Assembly (NCBI GenBank): GCA_002336805.1
Contig: DDEZ01000013.1
Location: 257,962-321,961 of the forward strand
Source of the DNA: Bacteroidetes bacterium UBA1941
Lineage (GTDB): Bacteria > Bacteroidota > Bacteroidia > Chitinophagales > LD1
Direction of reading: 5' to 3'
Length of the DNA: 64,000 nucleotides
The translations under genes and the position numbers were made by a program. The notes under the pieces are model-generated. The model was not told the DNA's origin, searched no databases, and saw only the letters and a list, made by a program, of their open reading frames with translations. Shown piece after piece: positions 8,842 to 17,927 of this stretch; positions within the stretch are counted from its first letter, which is position 1, and each line of letters opens with the position of its first letter.

Positions 8842-10875
8842 TTAAGCTCCAAACTTCTCCTTCAGCAATTTCTGCATCGCCTGCATCTCATCGCGCAGCT
8901 TGGCAGCGGTGAGGAAGTCTGTATCCTTAGCCGCCTGCAGCATTTGCTTGCGTGCATCGTCTATCGCTTTGTGCAGCTGCTCGGCAGTCATTTGAGCTAC
9001 TACTGGCTCCGCTACCATGCTGTACTCACCCTCCTGCTCTATGTACGGCTGCGGCTCAGGTTTGCGTATCTCCAGTACAGAGGTCTGCTTCATGATCTCC
9101 TCCTTCGTCTTGAAGACTGTGGTCGGAGTGATATCATTCTCCGCATTGTATTTGATCTGCTTCTCGCGGCGGCGGCTGGTCTCATCTATGGTCTGCTGCA
9201 TAGAGTCCGTGATCTTATCTGCATACATGATCACGAGGCCGTTTGAGTTTCGCGCAGCGCGGCCGGCGGTCTGTATCAGAGAGCGCTTGTTACGCAGGAA
9301 GCCTTCCTTGTCCGCATCCAGTATGGCCACCAGAGATACCTCCGGCAGGTCCAGTCCCTCACGCAGCAGGTTCACACCTATCAGCACGTCAAATTTACCC
9401 AGGCGCAGGTCGCGGATGATCTCTATACGGTCCAGCGTGGTGACCTCTGAGTGGATGTAGCGACATTTGACATGCAGGCGGGAGAGGTATTTGTCCAGCT
9501 CCTCTGCCATGCGCTTGGTCAGGGTGGTCACCAGTACGCGCTCTTGTTTCTTCACGCGCTCGTCTATCTCGTCCATCAGGTCGTCTATCTGATTCAGGCT
9601 CGGGCGCACCTCTATAGGCGGGTCCAGCAGGCCGGTAGGGCGCACGATCTGCTCTACTACCACGCCCTGCACTTTCTCCAGCTCATACTCGCCCGGTGTC
9701 GCACTCACAAAGATCGCCTGCGGCACCAGCGACTCAAACTCCTGGAAGTTCAGTGGCCTGTTGTCCATAGCAGATGGCAGGCGGAAGCCATAGTCCACGA
9801 GGTTGATCTTTCGTGCGCGGTCACCGCCATACATACCGCCTATCTGTGGGATGGTCTGGTGGCTCTCATCTATCACAAGCAGGAAATCCTCAGGGAAATA
9901 ATCCAGCAAACAGAAAGGCCGCGTACCCGGTGCCCTGCGGTCAAAGAAACGGGAGTAGTTCTCTATACCTGAGCAGTAGCCCAGCTCACGCATCATCTCT
10001 ACGTCAAACTCTACACGCTCTTTCAGTCGCGCTGCTTCGATGTGTTTGCCGATGCTGCGGAAGTATTCGAGCTGCGCATTCAGTTCTAATAGGATGCGGT
10101 CTATAGCGTGCTTCACCAGTTCCTTTGAGGTCACATACATATTGGCCGGGAAGATGGCTACGCTGCCATGCGTCTGCAGCGTACGTCCTGACGATGGCTC
10201 AAAGGACTGTATCTCCTCTATCTCATCACCAAAGAACGACACGCGGTAAGCATAGTCGAGATAAGGAAGTACGATCTCTACGGTATCGCCCTTCACGCGG
10301 AAAGTACCCCGCGCCAGTTCTGCATCAGAGCGCGAGTAGAGGCACTCTACCAGCTGATAGAGGAAGGCATTGCGGCTCAGGTTCTGGCCGGTATGGATAC
10401 GGGTAATGCTATCGTGGTATTGCTCAGGATTACCGAGGCCGTAGATGCAGGAGACGGACGCCACTACTATCACATCGCGACGGCCTGATGCCAGTGCAGA
10501 GGTAGTGGAGAGGCGTAGCTTTTCTATTTCCGCATTGATAGAGAGGTCTTTCTCGATAAAGGTATCCGTATTCACGATATAGGCCTCTGGCTGGTAGTAG
10601 TCATAGTAGGAGACAAAGTACTCGACTGCATTGTCCGGAAAGAACTGCTTGAACTCTCCGTAGAGTTGCGATACCAGCGTTTTATTATGTGTCAGGATCA
10701 GGGTCGGCTTCTTTACCTCCTGTATCACATTGGCTACGGTAAATGTCTTGCCCGAGCCGGTCACGCCGAGCAGCACCTGGTGCTTGTCGTCGCGATTCAC
10801 GCCTTCTACTAGTTGTCTGATAGCCTCCGGCTGGTCTCCGGTAGGTACGTACTTAGATGTGATATTAAATTCCAT
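8842..10875 (-). CDS. uvrB: Excinuclease ABC subunit B
   Basis: 677 residues from the ATG at 10875 (MEFNITSKYVPTGDQPEAIR, the usual UvrB N terminus); the open frame upstream to 11088 is not family sequence. UvrB is the DNA-damage-verifying helicase of nucleotide excision repair. Visible features: Walker A GVTGSGKTFTVAN, the beta-hairpin region YYDYYQPEAYI, helicase motif IDESHQTIPQIGGM, SATPGEYE, the motif VI region QTAGRAARNSNG, and a C-terminal UVR domain (FLTAAKLRDEMQAMQKLL) that contacts UvrC. Confidence 0.97.
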   Translation of the reverse strand: MEFNITSKYVPTGDQPEAIRQLVEGVNRDDKHQVLLGVTGSGKTFTVANVIQEVKKPTLILTHNKTLVSQLYGEFKQFFPDNAVEYFVSYYDYYQPEAYIVNTDTFIEKDLSINAEIEKLRLSTTSALASGRRDVIVVASVSCIYGLGNPEQYHDSITRIHTGQNLSRNAFLYQLVECLYSRSDAELARGTFRVKGDTVEIVLPYLDYAYRVSFFGDEIEEIQSFEPSSGRTLQTHGSVAIFPANMYVTSKELVKHAIDRILLELNAQLEYFRSIGKHIEAARLKERVEFDVEMMRELGYCSGIENYSRFFDRRAPGTRPFCLLDYFPEDFLLVIDESHQTIPQIGGMYGGDRARKINLVDYGFRLPSAMDNRPLNFQEFESLVPQAIFVSATPGEYELEKVQGVVVEQIVRPTGLLDPPIEVRPSLNQIDDLMDEIDERVKKQERVLVTTLTKRMAEELDKYLSRLHVKCRYIHSEVTTLDRIEIIRDLRLGKFDVLIGVNLLREGLDLPEVSLVAILDADKEGFLRNKRSLIQTAGRAARNSNGLVIMYADKITDSMQQTIDETSRRREKQIKYNAENDITPTTVFKTKEEIMKQTSVLEIRKPEPQPYIEQEGEYSMVAEPVVAQMTAEQLHKAIDDARKQMLQAAKDTDFLTAAKLRDEMQAMQKLLKEKFGA

Positions 10876-11153
10876 GGCAGCCTGCAAAGATAAATAATGA
10901 ATCTCTATCAGACGGATAGGTCTGCGGTTACTTATCCTCAAAAGAAGAAATAACTCAGATGGCGCAAAATTGTTGTTATCCATGATAACGAGCAGATTAT
11001 CATCTGCTATACTCTGAGTAAGCAGATCTATGGACCGAAGCGTAAAATTTCCAACCCGAAGGCCCGTCATAAAACGTAACCAAAACACTCAATTCCCTCT
11101 GTGGCATTTGCTGCAGTGCGCTATTTGTTTTCACCCAACCCAACAAACAGCTC

Positions 11154-12272
11154 ATGGGAAAGAAGAAGATACTCTTCATTGTAGGATCTGCCAATCAGAC
11201 CAGCCAGATGCACCAGATATCGGAGTATCTGAAGGATGACTACGACTGCTGGTTCAGCCAGTTCATGCCGGATACCTGGTATGAGCGCTGGGCACTACGC
11301 AAAGGCTGGATAGACTTCACTATACTAGGAGGCCAGTTCAAAAAAAATGCCGACGCCTACATAGCCAGGCATGGCCTGCAAAATGACTACCTTGCCCAAA
11401 AGAACAAGTATGATATGGTCGTATTCTGCACGGACCTGATCGTGCCCCGCAAATTGAGAAAGTCTAAGATGGTGTGGGTGCAGGAGGGCATGGTAGACAA
11501 GGTGACCTGGTGGTCGAAATTTGTGCTGTGGTCGCGTATGATACCCCGCTACTTTGCCATGGGTACCTCCCTGAATGGCAGCTCCGATATCTGTGATATT
11601 TATTGCGTAGCCTCTGAGGGGTACAAGGATTTCTACAGCAGCATGGGCACGGACCGGCGTAAGATAGCCGTGACGGGCATCCCAAACTTTGACAACATCA
11701 GGTCACTGCTCCAAAACGATTTTCCTCACCGCGACTATGTGCTGGTCGCCACCTCAGATATCCGCGAGTGCAAAGGGGAAGATGATCGCATAGGCTTTCT
11801 GAAAAAATGCATGGATATAGCTGCCGGTAGGCGTATCATTTTCAAGTTGCATCCCAATGAAGTAGTGGACCGAGCCGTAGCAGAGATCCGGCAGGTAGCC
11901 GGCCCCGATGCAGATATATATACCACCGGCAATGCCGAGCACATGGTGGCCAACTGCCAGGAGCTGATCACGCAGTATTCGACGCTGGTATACGTAGGCA
12001 TGGGCCTGGGCAAAAAGGTGCATTCTTACTTTGACCTGAGCCAGCTGCACCGCCTCATGCCCGATCAGAATGATGGTACGTCAGCACGAAACATTGCCGC
12101 GATATGCAAGGGTTATATGGAGTATGAAGGCTGTGGTAAGGAATACCTGGCCCAACGCAAGATCCAGAGATCATCACCGGTGCCTGAGTATGTACCGCTG
12201 ATACCGCCATTGCCGCTGGCCGTCACGGAAGAAAAGCCGGAGGTCATCCTGGAGTGGGCCACGTCATCATGA
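11154..12272 (+). CDS. Putative GT-B-fold glycosyl/glycerophosphotransferase-like protein
   Basis: 372 residues. The order of elements fits a GT-B protein: an N-terminal Rossmann strand (KKILFIVGSANQTSQMHQIS), a middle region, then a C-terminal half with VLVATSDIRECKGED, IIFKLHPNE and LITQYSTLVYVGMGLGKKVHSY. The FKLHPNE and QYST(L)VYVGMGLGK motifs resemble the CDP-glycerol glycerophosphotransferase and capsule-export groups. Substrate unknown. It has no signal peptide or membrane helix, so it is probably cytoplasmic. It stands alone between uvrB and pafA. Confidence 0.5.
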   Translation: MGKKKILFIVGSANQTSQMHQISEYLKDDYDCWFSQFMPDTWYERWALRKGWIDFTILGGQFKKNADAYIARHGLQNDYLAQKNKYDMVVFCTDLIVPRKLRKSKMVWVQEGMVDKVTWWSKFVLWSRMIPRYFAMGTSLNGSSDICDIYCVASEGYKDFYSSMGTDRRKIAVTGIPNFDNIRSLLQNDFPHRDYVLVATSDIRECKGEDDRIGFLKKCMDIAAGRRIIFKLHPNEVVDRAVAEIRQVAGPDADIYTTGNAEHMVANCQELITQYSTLVYVGMGLGKKVHSYFDLSQLHRLMPDQNDGTSARNIAAICKGYMEYEGCGKEYLAQRKIQRSSPVPEYVPLIPPLPLAVTEEKPEVILEWATSS

Positions 12273-12280
12273 CGCTGTAT

Positions 12281-13915
12281 CTATTTTTTCAATAAGCCCT
12301 CTATCGGCCTGCCTACACAGCCGCTTGGCTCCTGTATGTGCAGCAGCGCCGCCAGAGTCGCAGCGATATCCGTCATGTAGGTAGGAGAGTAGTCGTAGCC
12401 TTTTTTCACGCCCCAGCCATACCAGAGCAGGGGGATGTGTGAGTCGTAGGAGTACACGCTCCCGTGCGTAGTACCCTTGGTATAGCCCTCCAGGTAGCCG
12501 GGCTCAAACACCACCTGCACATCACCGGAGCGCTTAGGGTAGTAGCCGTTGATAAACATCTCCTTGTAGTCCTTCTGTAGTGGCTCTGCGCCCAGCGCCG
12601 CCAGGTCAAATGCCTTGGCTACGTTCTTCTGCGTGAGCAGATATTCTACGACTGTTTTCTTGACGGTAGTCAGATCGAGAGACGCGGCTGCCAGTTTATT
12701 GTGATCCAGGTAGAGCTGCATATTGGTCACGCGTTCTACCAGGTTGTCCTGGCCGTATTTTGCTTTCAGGTATTCGTTGCAGTATTTGATCAGCGTATCG
12801 TTTTTGTACACACCAGAGAGCAGGTGGTGCTTCTGATTGAATCCACTAGAGTGCGAGGCACCGTGATCTGCAGAGAGGAAGACCGTGTAGTTGCCCGCGC
12901 CATATTGCTTATCCAGAAAAGAAAGAAAATCAGACAGGTCCCGGTCAAAACGGATATAGCAGTCTTCTGTCTCTATCGAGTTTGGCCCAAAGGTATGGCC
13001 AATGTAGTCAGTAGAGGAGCAGCTCATAGCCAGGAAATCTGTATTGCCACTCATGCCCATCTTCTCGCCCAGCAGTGTCGCCTTGGCGAAATCAAACACC
13101 AGTGTATTGCCCCATGGTGTGGCGATCAAAGCGCCCGGATGTGATACGACCTCATCGTATACCATATGCGGGAAGACCGGTTTTTTCTCTTTGCCAAAAG
13201 GCCTCTCGTAGTCCTCGTCATCGTCTGAGCTTTCTGTGTATTTATTCAGCTCCAGTACTGTCTTCCAGTTGTCTTTCACATAGGCAGCGGGCAGCTTCTT
13301 TGCGTTGAATGCAGTGGCCCATGCCGGCAGTGAATCCATGTAGTAGCTCGATGTTACAAAGTTGCCCGAATTGCCGTCAAAGAAATAGGCTGCATTGGCC
13401 GCATGGCCTGCAGGTAGTATGGCGCCACGGTCTTTTGCAGAGATGCCGATCACCTTTGAGCGAAAATTTGTAGCCAGTCTCAGCTCATCTGTGATCGTAG
13501 TGGCCAGCATACGATTGGGAGATACCATACCCTCGGGGCCATTGGCTCCTACGGTGTGGTAGTTGCTATCTCCTACATTCGTCACCACTTGTCTGGCATC
13601 GCGGTCATACCAGTCATTACCTATGATGCCGTGTATAGACGGTACAGAGCCGGTATAGATACAGGTATGCCCCGGGGCGGTATAGGTAGGCACGTAGGGT
13701 ATGTGGGTATTCTCGCAGTTGTAGCCGCTCTGCAGTCGCTTGAGTCCCGTCGCTGTATACTTATCCGCATAGCGGTACAGGTAGTCCCAGCGCATCTGGT
13801 CTACCACGATACCGATCACGATCCTGGGTTTTGTGGCAGGTGTGGGATTGGTAGTATTTTGAGCTGACAGAGCTAGCGCAGATGCTGCAAGGAACAGGGC
13901 AAAAAGGAGCTTCAT
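12281..13915 (-). CDS. pafA: Alkaline phosphatase, PafA type
   Basis: 544 residues with a signal peptide (cleavage near LSAQ). Residues match PafA almost position for position: zinc ligand D39 (VVDQMRWDY), nucleophile T79 (PTYTAPGHT), N100 (GIIGNDW), and the K161/R163 pair (SAKDRGAILPAGH). Later metal ligands appear in SSTDYIGHTFGPNS, LSADHGASHSSG and TTHGSVYSYDSHIP. PafA is a phosphate-irrepressible phosphomonoesterase of the periplasm that frees phosphate from many esters. The gene is convergent with the GT-B-like gene, 8 bp away. Confidence 0.9.
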   Translation of the reverse strand: MKLLFALFLAASALALSAQNTTNPTPATKPRIVIGIVVDQMRWDYLYRYADKYTATGLKRLQSGYNCENTHIPYVPTYTAPGHTCIYTGSVPSIHGIIGNDWYDRDARQVVTNVGDSNYHTVGANGPEGMVSPNRMLATTITDELRLATNFRSKVIGISAKDRGAILPAGHAANAAYFFDGNSGNFVTSSYYMDSLPAWATAFNAKKLPAAYVKDNWKTVLELNKYTESSDDDEDYERPFGKEKKPVFPHMVYDEVVSHPGALIATPWGNTLVFDFAKATLLGEKMGMSGNTDFLAMSCSSTDYIGHTFGPNSIETEDCYIRFDRDLSDFLSFLDKQYGAGNYTVFLSADHGASHSSGFNQKHHLLSGVYKNDTLIKYCNEYLKAKYGQDNLVERVTNMQLYLDHNKLAAASLDLTTVKKTVVEYLLTQKNVAKAFDLAALGAEPLQKDYKEMFINGYYPKRSGDVQVVFEPGYLEGYTKGTTHGSVYSYDSHIPLLWYGWGVKKGYDYSPTYMTDIAATLAALLHIQEPSGCVGRPIEGLLKK

Positions 13916-14012
13916 GAAAATATAATTGAGGCCGTAAATCTAATCGGACAAAACTAATTAAACGTTACCTCGCCGGGATAATCATTTAACTTTTCGGCGT
14001 ATCGGATAAAAT

Positions 14013-14020
14013 TATATTTG
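14013..14020 (+). promoter_or_regulatory. Possible -7 promoter box
   Basis: TATATTTG fits TAnnTTTG and lies 30 nt before the ATG of the lipoprotein gene at 14051. No good -33 element. Confidence 0.35.
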
Positions 14021-14050
14021 TCGCATTACAAAAAATCAAATTCAACTCTT

Positions 14051-14488
14051 ATGAAAAATGTGCCTTACGTCCTCTTCATCATCGCTGTGACCTTCCTTAT
14101 TGCCTCGTGCAAGAAAACAGATACATCCGGCACTCACGGCAGCTGGTCTATGAAGGGTATAAACTATTCAGTGAAAAGCTGCGGCTTTGTAGACGATGTG
14201 ATGTATGCCACAGACGGCACTACAGATACGTTGTTTATCGTTTTCGCCAATAATGTACGACCTACTGCTACCGGTGACTATCAGATGCAGCTTACTAATC
14301 CTGGTGCCGGTGAGGCGTCAGTGCAGATTTATTTTCACGGGCAATACTACCTGCCTGATAATGCCACGGAGTATATACGCGCTACGGTAGCAAATGGTAA
14401 AGTGAGCGCCACGGGCACTAATATCCATGTGGCAGACCCTAGTACTCCTTATGACGTAGCCACCGTGGTATTCAATATCACGCAATAG
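14051..14488 (+). CDS. Small lipoprotein of unknown function
   Basis: 145 residues from the ATG at 14051. A lipoprotein signal (MKNVPYVLFIIAVTFLIASC) is followed by KKTD, so the mature protein is lipid-anchored. The rest is predicted beta-rich (WSMKGINYSVKSCGFVDD, TDTLFIVFANNV, GEASVQIYFHGQ). No family recognised. It may be attenuated from porP by the weak GC hairpin that follows. Confidence 0.75.
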   Translation: MKNVPYVLFIIAVTFLIASCKKTDTSGTHGSWSMKGINYSVKSCGFVDDVMYATDGTTDTLFIVFANNVRPTATGDYQMQLTNPGAGEASVQIYFHGQYYLPDNATEYIRATVANGKVSATGTNIHVADPSTPYDVATVVFNITQ

Positions 14489-14530
14489 GGGAGCTACTTG
14501 TCTGCACATTTACCGGTCAGCCCCTTTTTT
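14488..14530 (+). terminator. Possible terminator
   Basis: GGGGAGCT and GTCAGCCCC arms around a long loop, followed by T6. The stem is imperfect. Confidence 0.4.
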
Positions 14531-14583
14531 AACAAATACCACAGGGCTAATCGTTAAAATTCGGCTATTTTAGTAAAGCGATA

Positions 14584-15543
14584 ATGAAGTTTACTCTTTA
14601 CATCATGGTATGGATGGCGGTGTCGGTAGGTGTGGCCTTTGGCCAGTCTGAGCCCCAGTATAGCCATTACATGTACAACCGGCAATTGTTTAACCCTGCA
14701 TATGCGGGCTCCGGAGATGGTGTAGAGTTCAATGCGCTGTACCGCACCCAGTACGTAGGCCTGTCCAACCGGTCTACCTCCACACAGTATTTCGGCTTCA
14801 ACATGCAACTGGACCCTATCAGCAGTGGCATAGGCCTGCAGGTCACCAATGACATGATAGGCTACCTGCGTACCACCAGTGTAGCGATCAACTATGATTA
14901 CCGCAAGAAATTCAGGAGTTTCTCCCTGGCCGTAGGCATCGGAGCAGGCATCGTACAGACAGGCCTGCAGGGAGACAAACTGGTGACGCCAGAGGGCATC
15001 TATACCGGCGGCTCTATAGACCACCGGGACAACTATGTGCCCGCCAGCCTGGCCAATGGCCTCTCGCCGGACTTTTCGGCCGGCATTTACCTGAACAATG
15101 AAAAATGGTTTGCCGGTGTGGCCGTAGATCACATCTACACCATCACAAAGCTGCAAAATACCAGCCTCGGCTATGCCCGAAACCTGCTGGTCATGGGCGG
15201 TTACGACTTCACTTTGGGGAAACATTTCAACATGATGCCATCGGCGCTGGTCAAGTCGGATCTGCGTCAGGTACAGGCCGAACTGAGCCTGACCATGCGC
15301 ATTTATGACAATATCCTGACAGGAATAGCGTTCAGAGGATACAGCCAGCGTAGCCTGGATGCAGCAGTGATCTATGCCGGATTCAGGTACAAGGGCTTCC
15401 GCCTGGTCTATTCGTATGATATAAATGCGTCATATCTCAGTGGTTTCAATACCGGTAGCCATGAGATCAGTGCCGCGTATCTATTTGGGCTGAAGAAACG
15501 TACAAAGACGGGTTATTATTACTTTAACTCGAGGTTTTTGTAA
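14584..15543 (+). CDS. T9SS outer-membrane protein, PorP/SprF family
   Basis: 319 residues. A signal peptide (cleaved near AFGQ) is followed by the family hallmark EPQYSHYMYNRQLFNPAYAG, then repeated beta-strand pairs of an outer-membrane barrel ending in YYFNSRFL. PorP/SprF proteins anchor T9SS components or cargo at the outer membrane. Here it sits directly before gldK-gldL-gldM-gldN, the order known from porPKLMN operons, so it is probably the core PorP rather than a cargo-specific SprF copy. Confidence 0.93.
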   Translation: MKFTLYIMVWMAVSVGVAFGQSEPQYSHYMYNRQLFNPAYAGSGDGVEFNALYRTQYVGLSNRSTSTQYFGFNMQLDPISSGIGLQVTNDMIGYLRTTSVAINYDYRKKFRSFSLAVGIGAGIVQTGLQGDKLVTPEGIYTGGSIDHRDNYVPASLANGLSPDFSAGIYLNNEKWFAGVAVDHIYTITKLQNTSLGYARNLLVMGGYDFTLGKHFNMMPSALVKSDLRQVQAELSLTMRIYDNILTGIAFRGYSQRSLDAAVIYAGFRYKGFRLVYSYDINASYLSGFNTGSHEISAAYLFGLKKRTKTGYYYFNSRFL

Positions 15544-15617
15544 GAATATTTGTGGACAAAGGCACCTGACGTGTGGAAACAAAGTCGGGTTGCATGCGTA
15601 AAATAATTTTGGTTAAC

Positions 15618-15625
15618 TATATTTG
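15618..15625 (+). promoter_or_regulatory. Possible -7 promoter box of gldK
   Basis: TATATTTG matches TAnnTTTG, 73 nt before the gldK ATG. The gap after porP could hold a separate promoter for gldKLMN. Confidence 0.3.
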
Positions 15626-15698
15626 GCATTTAGAGTATTTATTTATTACATTTACGACCTTCAAAATTTTATCGAAAATCAATCTAACTCTGAGAAAA

Positions 15699-16964
15699 AT
15701 GAAAAAAATCAAAAGCATCTTGTGCATCGCTTCTGCTGCCATAGCTCTCTTCCTGGCAGGATGCAGCGGCGGATACAACGGGCAGCTGCTCGGTGAGCAA
15801 GATAGGCCTCGGTGGAACCCGGTGACGCCATACGGTATGGTGTTCGTACCATCAGGTGTCCTCCACATTGGCCCGAGCGATCAGGACGTGAATAGCGCCC
15901 ATGTAGCCAAGGCTAAGCAGGTCTCCATAGTTGGTTTTTACATGGATGACACAGAGATCACAAATAACGAATACCGCCAGTTTGTAAACTACGTGCGTGA
16001 CTCCGTAGCTCACGTCATGCTGGAGCACACCAAAGAAGATGCCAATAGTGGCAAATCCCAGATAGACTGGAATCAGAAGATAGATTGGAAGAAGACTGAA
16101 GGCAATGAGCAACTGGAAGAGATCTTTGTACCTGAGGCCCAGCGCTTCTGGGGTATCAAGGAGATCGATGTCAATAAGCTCTGGTACGTATACGACTGGA
16201 TAGACTTCAAGGAGGCTGCCAAGTCTAAGAACCGCAACACTGAGCGTAGCAAGTACATCCGCCACGAGAAGTGCCAGGTTTACCCTGATACACTGGTATG
16301 GGTACGTGACTTCACATACTCTTACAATGAGCCAATGACCCGCAACTACTTCCACCACCCTGCGTTTGACGACTATCCTGTGATAGGCGTGACCTGGCCT
16401 CAGGCTAATGCATTCTGCGCATGGAGGACCCGCCTCTGGATGGACTACAATACTGTACGCGGTATCCCTCTGATGGACAACTTCCGCCTGCCTACAGAAG
16501 GTGAGTGGGAATATGCAGCACGCGGTGGCAAGAAACTCGCTCCATACCCATGGGGTGGTCCATATGTGCGCAACTCTAAGGGCTGCGTACTCGCAAACTT
16601 CAAGCCTGGCCGTGGCAACTATCCTGAGGATGGTGGCTTCTACACTGTACGTGCTGACGCATACTGGCCAAATGACTACGGTCTGTACAATATGGCCGGC
16701 AACGCAGCTGAGTGGACCTCATCTGCCTACTATGAGAATGCTTACTCCTTTATCCATGACCTGAACCCTGATATCCGCTACGATGCTGACAAGGCTGAGT
16801 CTGAGACGCTGAAGCGCAAGGTGATCCGCGGTGGCTCATGGAAGGATATCGGCTACTACATAGAGACAGGTACCCGCCACTGGGAATATGCAGATTCGGC
16901 CAAGTCTTATATCGGCTTCCGCTGCATCACTACATTCCTCGGCAGGGATATATCTGACCACTAA
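15699..16964 (+). CDS. gldK: T9SS ring lipoprotein GldK (PorK)
   Basis: 421 residues from the ATG at 15699, chosen because it opens a normal lipoprotein signal (MKKIKSILCIASAAIALFLA, then C22). The rest is a formylglycine-generating-enzyme-like (SUMF1) fold: MVFVPSGVLHIG, DDTEITNNEYRQFVNYV, YPVIGVTWPQANAFCAWRTR, LPTEGEWEYAARGG, then NMAGNAAEWTSSAYY and KVIRGGSWKD. In GldK this fold is structural: with GldN it forms the periplasmic ring at the outer membrane. First of gldK-gldL-gldM-gldN. Confidence 0.96.
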   Translation: MKKIKSILCIASAAIALFLAGCSGGYNGQLLGEQDRPRWNPVTPYGMVFVPSGVLHIGPSDQDVNSAHVAKAKQVSIVGFYMDDTEITNNEYRQFVNYVRDSVAHVMLEHTKEDANSGKSQIDWNQKIDWKKTEGNEQLEEIFVPEAQRFWGIKEIDVNKLWYVYDWIDFKEAAKSKNRNTERSKYIRHEKCQVYPDTLVWVRDFTYSYNEPMTRNYFHHPAFDDYPVIGVTWPQANAFCAWRTRLWMDYNTVRGIPLMDNFRLPTEGEWEYAARGGKKLAPYPWGGPYVRNSKGCVLANFKPGRGNYPEDGGFYTVRADAYWPNDYGLYNMAGNAAEWTSSAYYENAYSFIHDLNPDIRYDADKAESETLKRKVIRGGSWKDIGYYIETGTRHWEYADSAKSYIGFRCITTFLGRDISDH

Positions 16965-17072
16965 AACCAACACGGATTATTTCAGATAAAAAGTGACTTT
17001 TAGTTATTAATCTGGTTTTCATATTATCAACCATATCAATCTTTAAATTAACCCTCAAAAAAATCGTAAAAA

Positions 17073-17879
17073 ATGGCTGGACAACCAAAATCTTTCTTCC
17101 TCACCAAAAGCGGTAAGACAATTCTTAACTACGCATACTCTGGCGGTGCGGCAGTCGTAATCATGGGTGCACTCTTCAAGATCATGCACTGGCCAGGTGC
17201 CAACCAAATGCTGATCGCAGGTATGGGTACTGAGGTTGTGATCTTCCTCATCTCTGCTTTCGAGCCTCAGTTTGATACACATCTCGAGTACGAGTGGGAG
17301 AGGGTATATCCTGAGCTCCTGTCTACAGAGCCTGTAGCCAAGAAGTCTGACAAGCCACTCACACAGCAGCTCGACAAGATGCTGTCTGACGCCAAGGTAG
17401 GCCCGGATCTGATCAATAGCCTGGGCAAGGGTCTCTCTAGCCTCGCTGACAGCACTGGCAAACTGAACGACCTCACTGAAGCTTCTGTAGCTGTAAATGA
17501 CTTCGCTAAGAACGCCAAGAGCGCTTCTGGTAATATCGTAAACTTCGCTTCTGCTGCCGCTACTGCTACAAATGCTGTAGGCGAAATAGGCAAGGGTGCT
17601 GAAAACACTAAGCAGTACCATGAGCAAGTACAGAACATGGTGAAGAACCTCGGTCAGCTCAATACTATCTATGAGCTCGAGCTCCAGGACTCAAACAACC
17701 ACCTGAAGGCTATGAACAAGTTCTTTGGCAACCTGAACAATGCAGCTCAGGCCCTGTCTGAGACAGCTACTGACGCTACTAAGTACAAGGAGCAACTGTC
17801 TACTCTGAATAAGAACCTGACTGCGCTGAATAATGTATACGGTAATATGCTTTCTGCAATGAGGGCTACGCAAGCGTAA
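17073..17879 (+). CDS. gldL: T9SS/gliding motor protein GldL (PorL)
   Basis: 268 residues. Two transmembrane helices lie near the N terminus (about 18-36 and 44-62: AAVVIMGALFKIMHWPG and LIAGMGTEVVIFLISAFEP). The buried glutamate of the second helix (E54) is the proton-path residue conserved in the GldL motor. A cytoplasmic coiled-coil tail of about 200 residues follows. GldL pentamers surround a GldM dimer and convert proton-motive force to rotation that powers T9SS export and, in gliding species, motility. Confidence 0.96.
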   Translation: MAGQPKSFFLTKSGKTILNYAYSGGAAVVIMGALFKIMHWPGANQMLIAGMGTEVVIFLISAFEPQFDTHLEYEWERVYPELLSTEPVAKKSDKPLTQQLDKMLSDAKVGPDLINSLGKGLSSLADSTGKLNDLTEASVAVNDFAKNAKSASGNIVNFASAAATATNAVGEIGKGAENTKQYHEQVQNMVKNLGQLNTIYELELQDSNNHLKAMNKFFGNLNNAAQALSETATDATKYKEQLSTLNKNLTALNNVYGNMLSAMRATQA

Positions 17880-17927
17880 TTTTTAATTAATAACGATTCG
17901 TTTAACCCTTTAAACTGATAATAAAAA

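Noticed and set aside
10876..11088. 71-residue N-terminal extension of UvrB
   Set aside because: UvrB proteins begin at the MEFNITSKYVPTG-type start; the extension has no family similarity.
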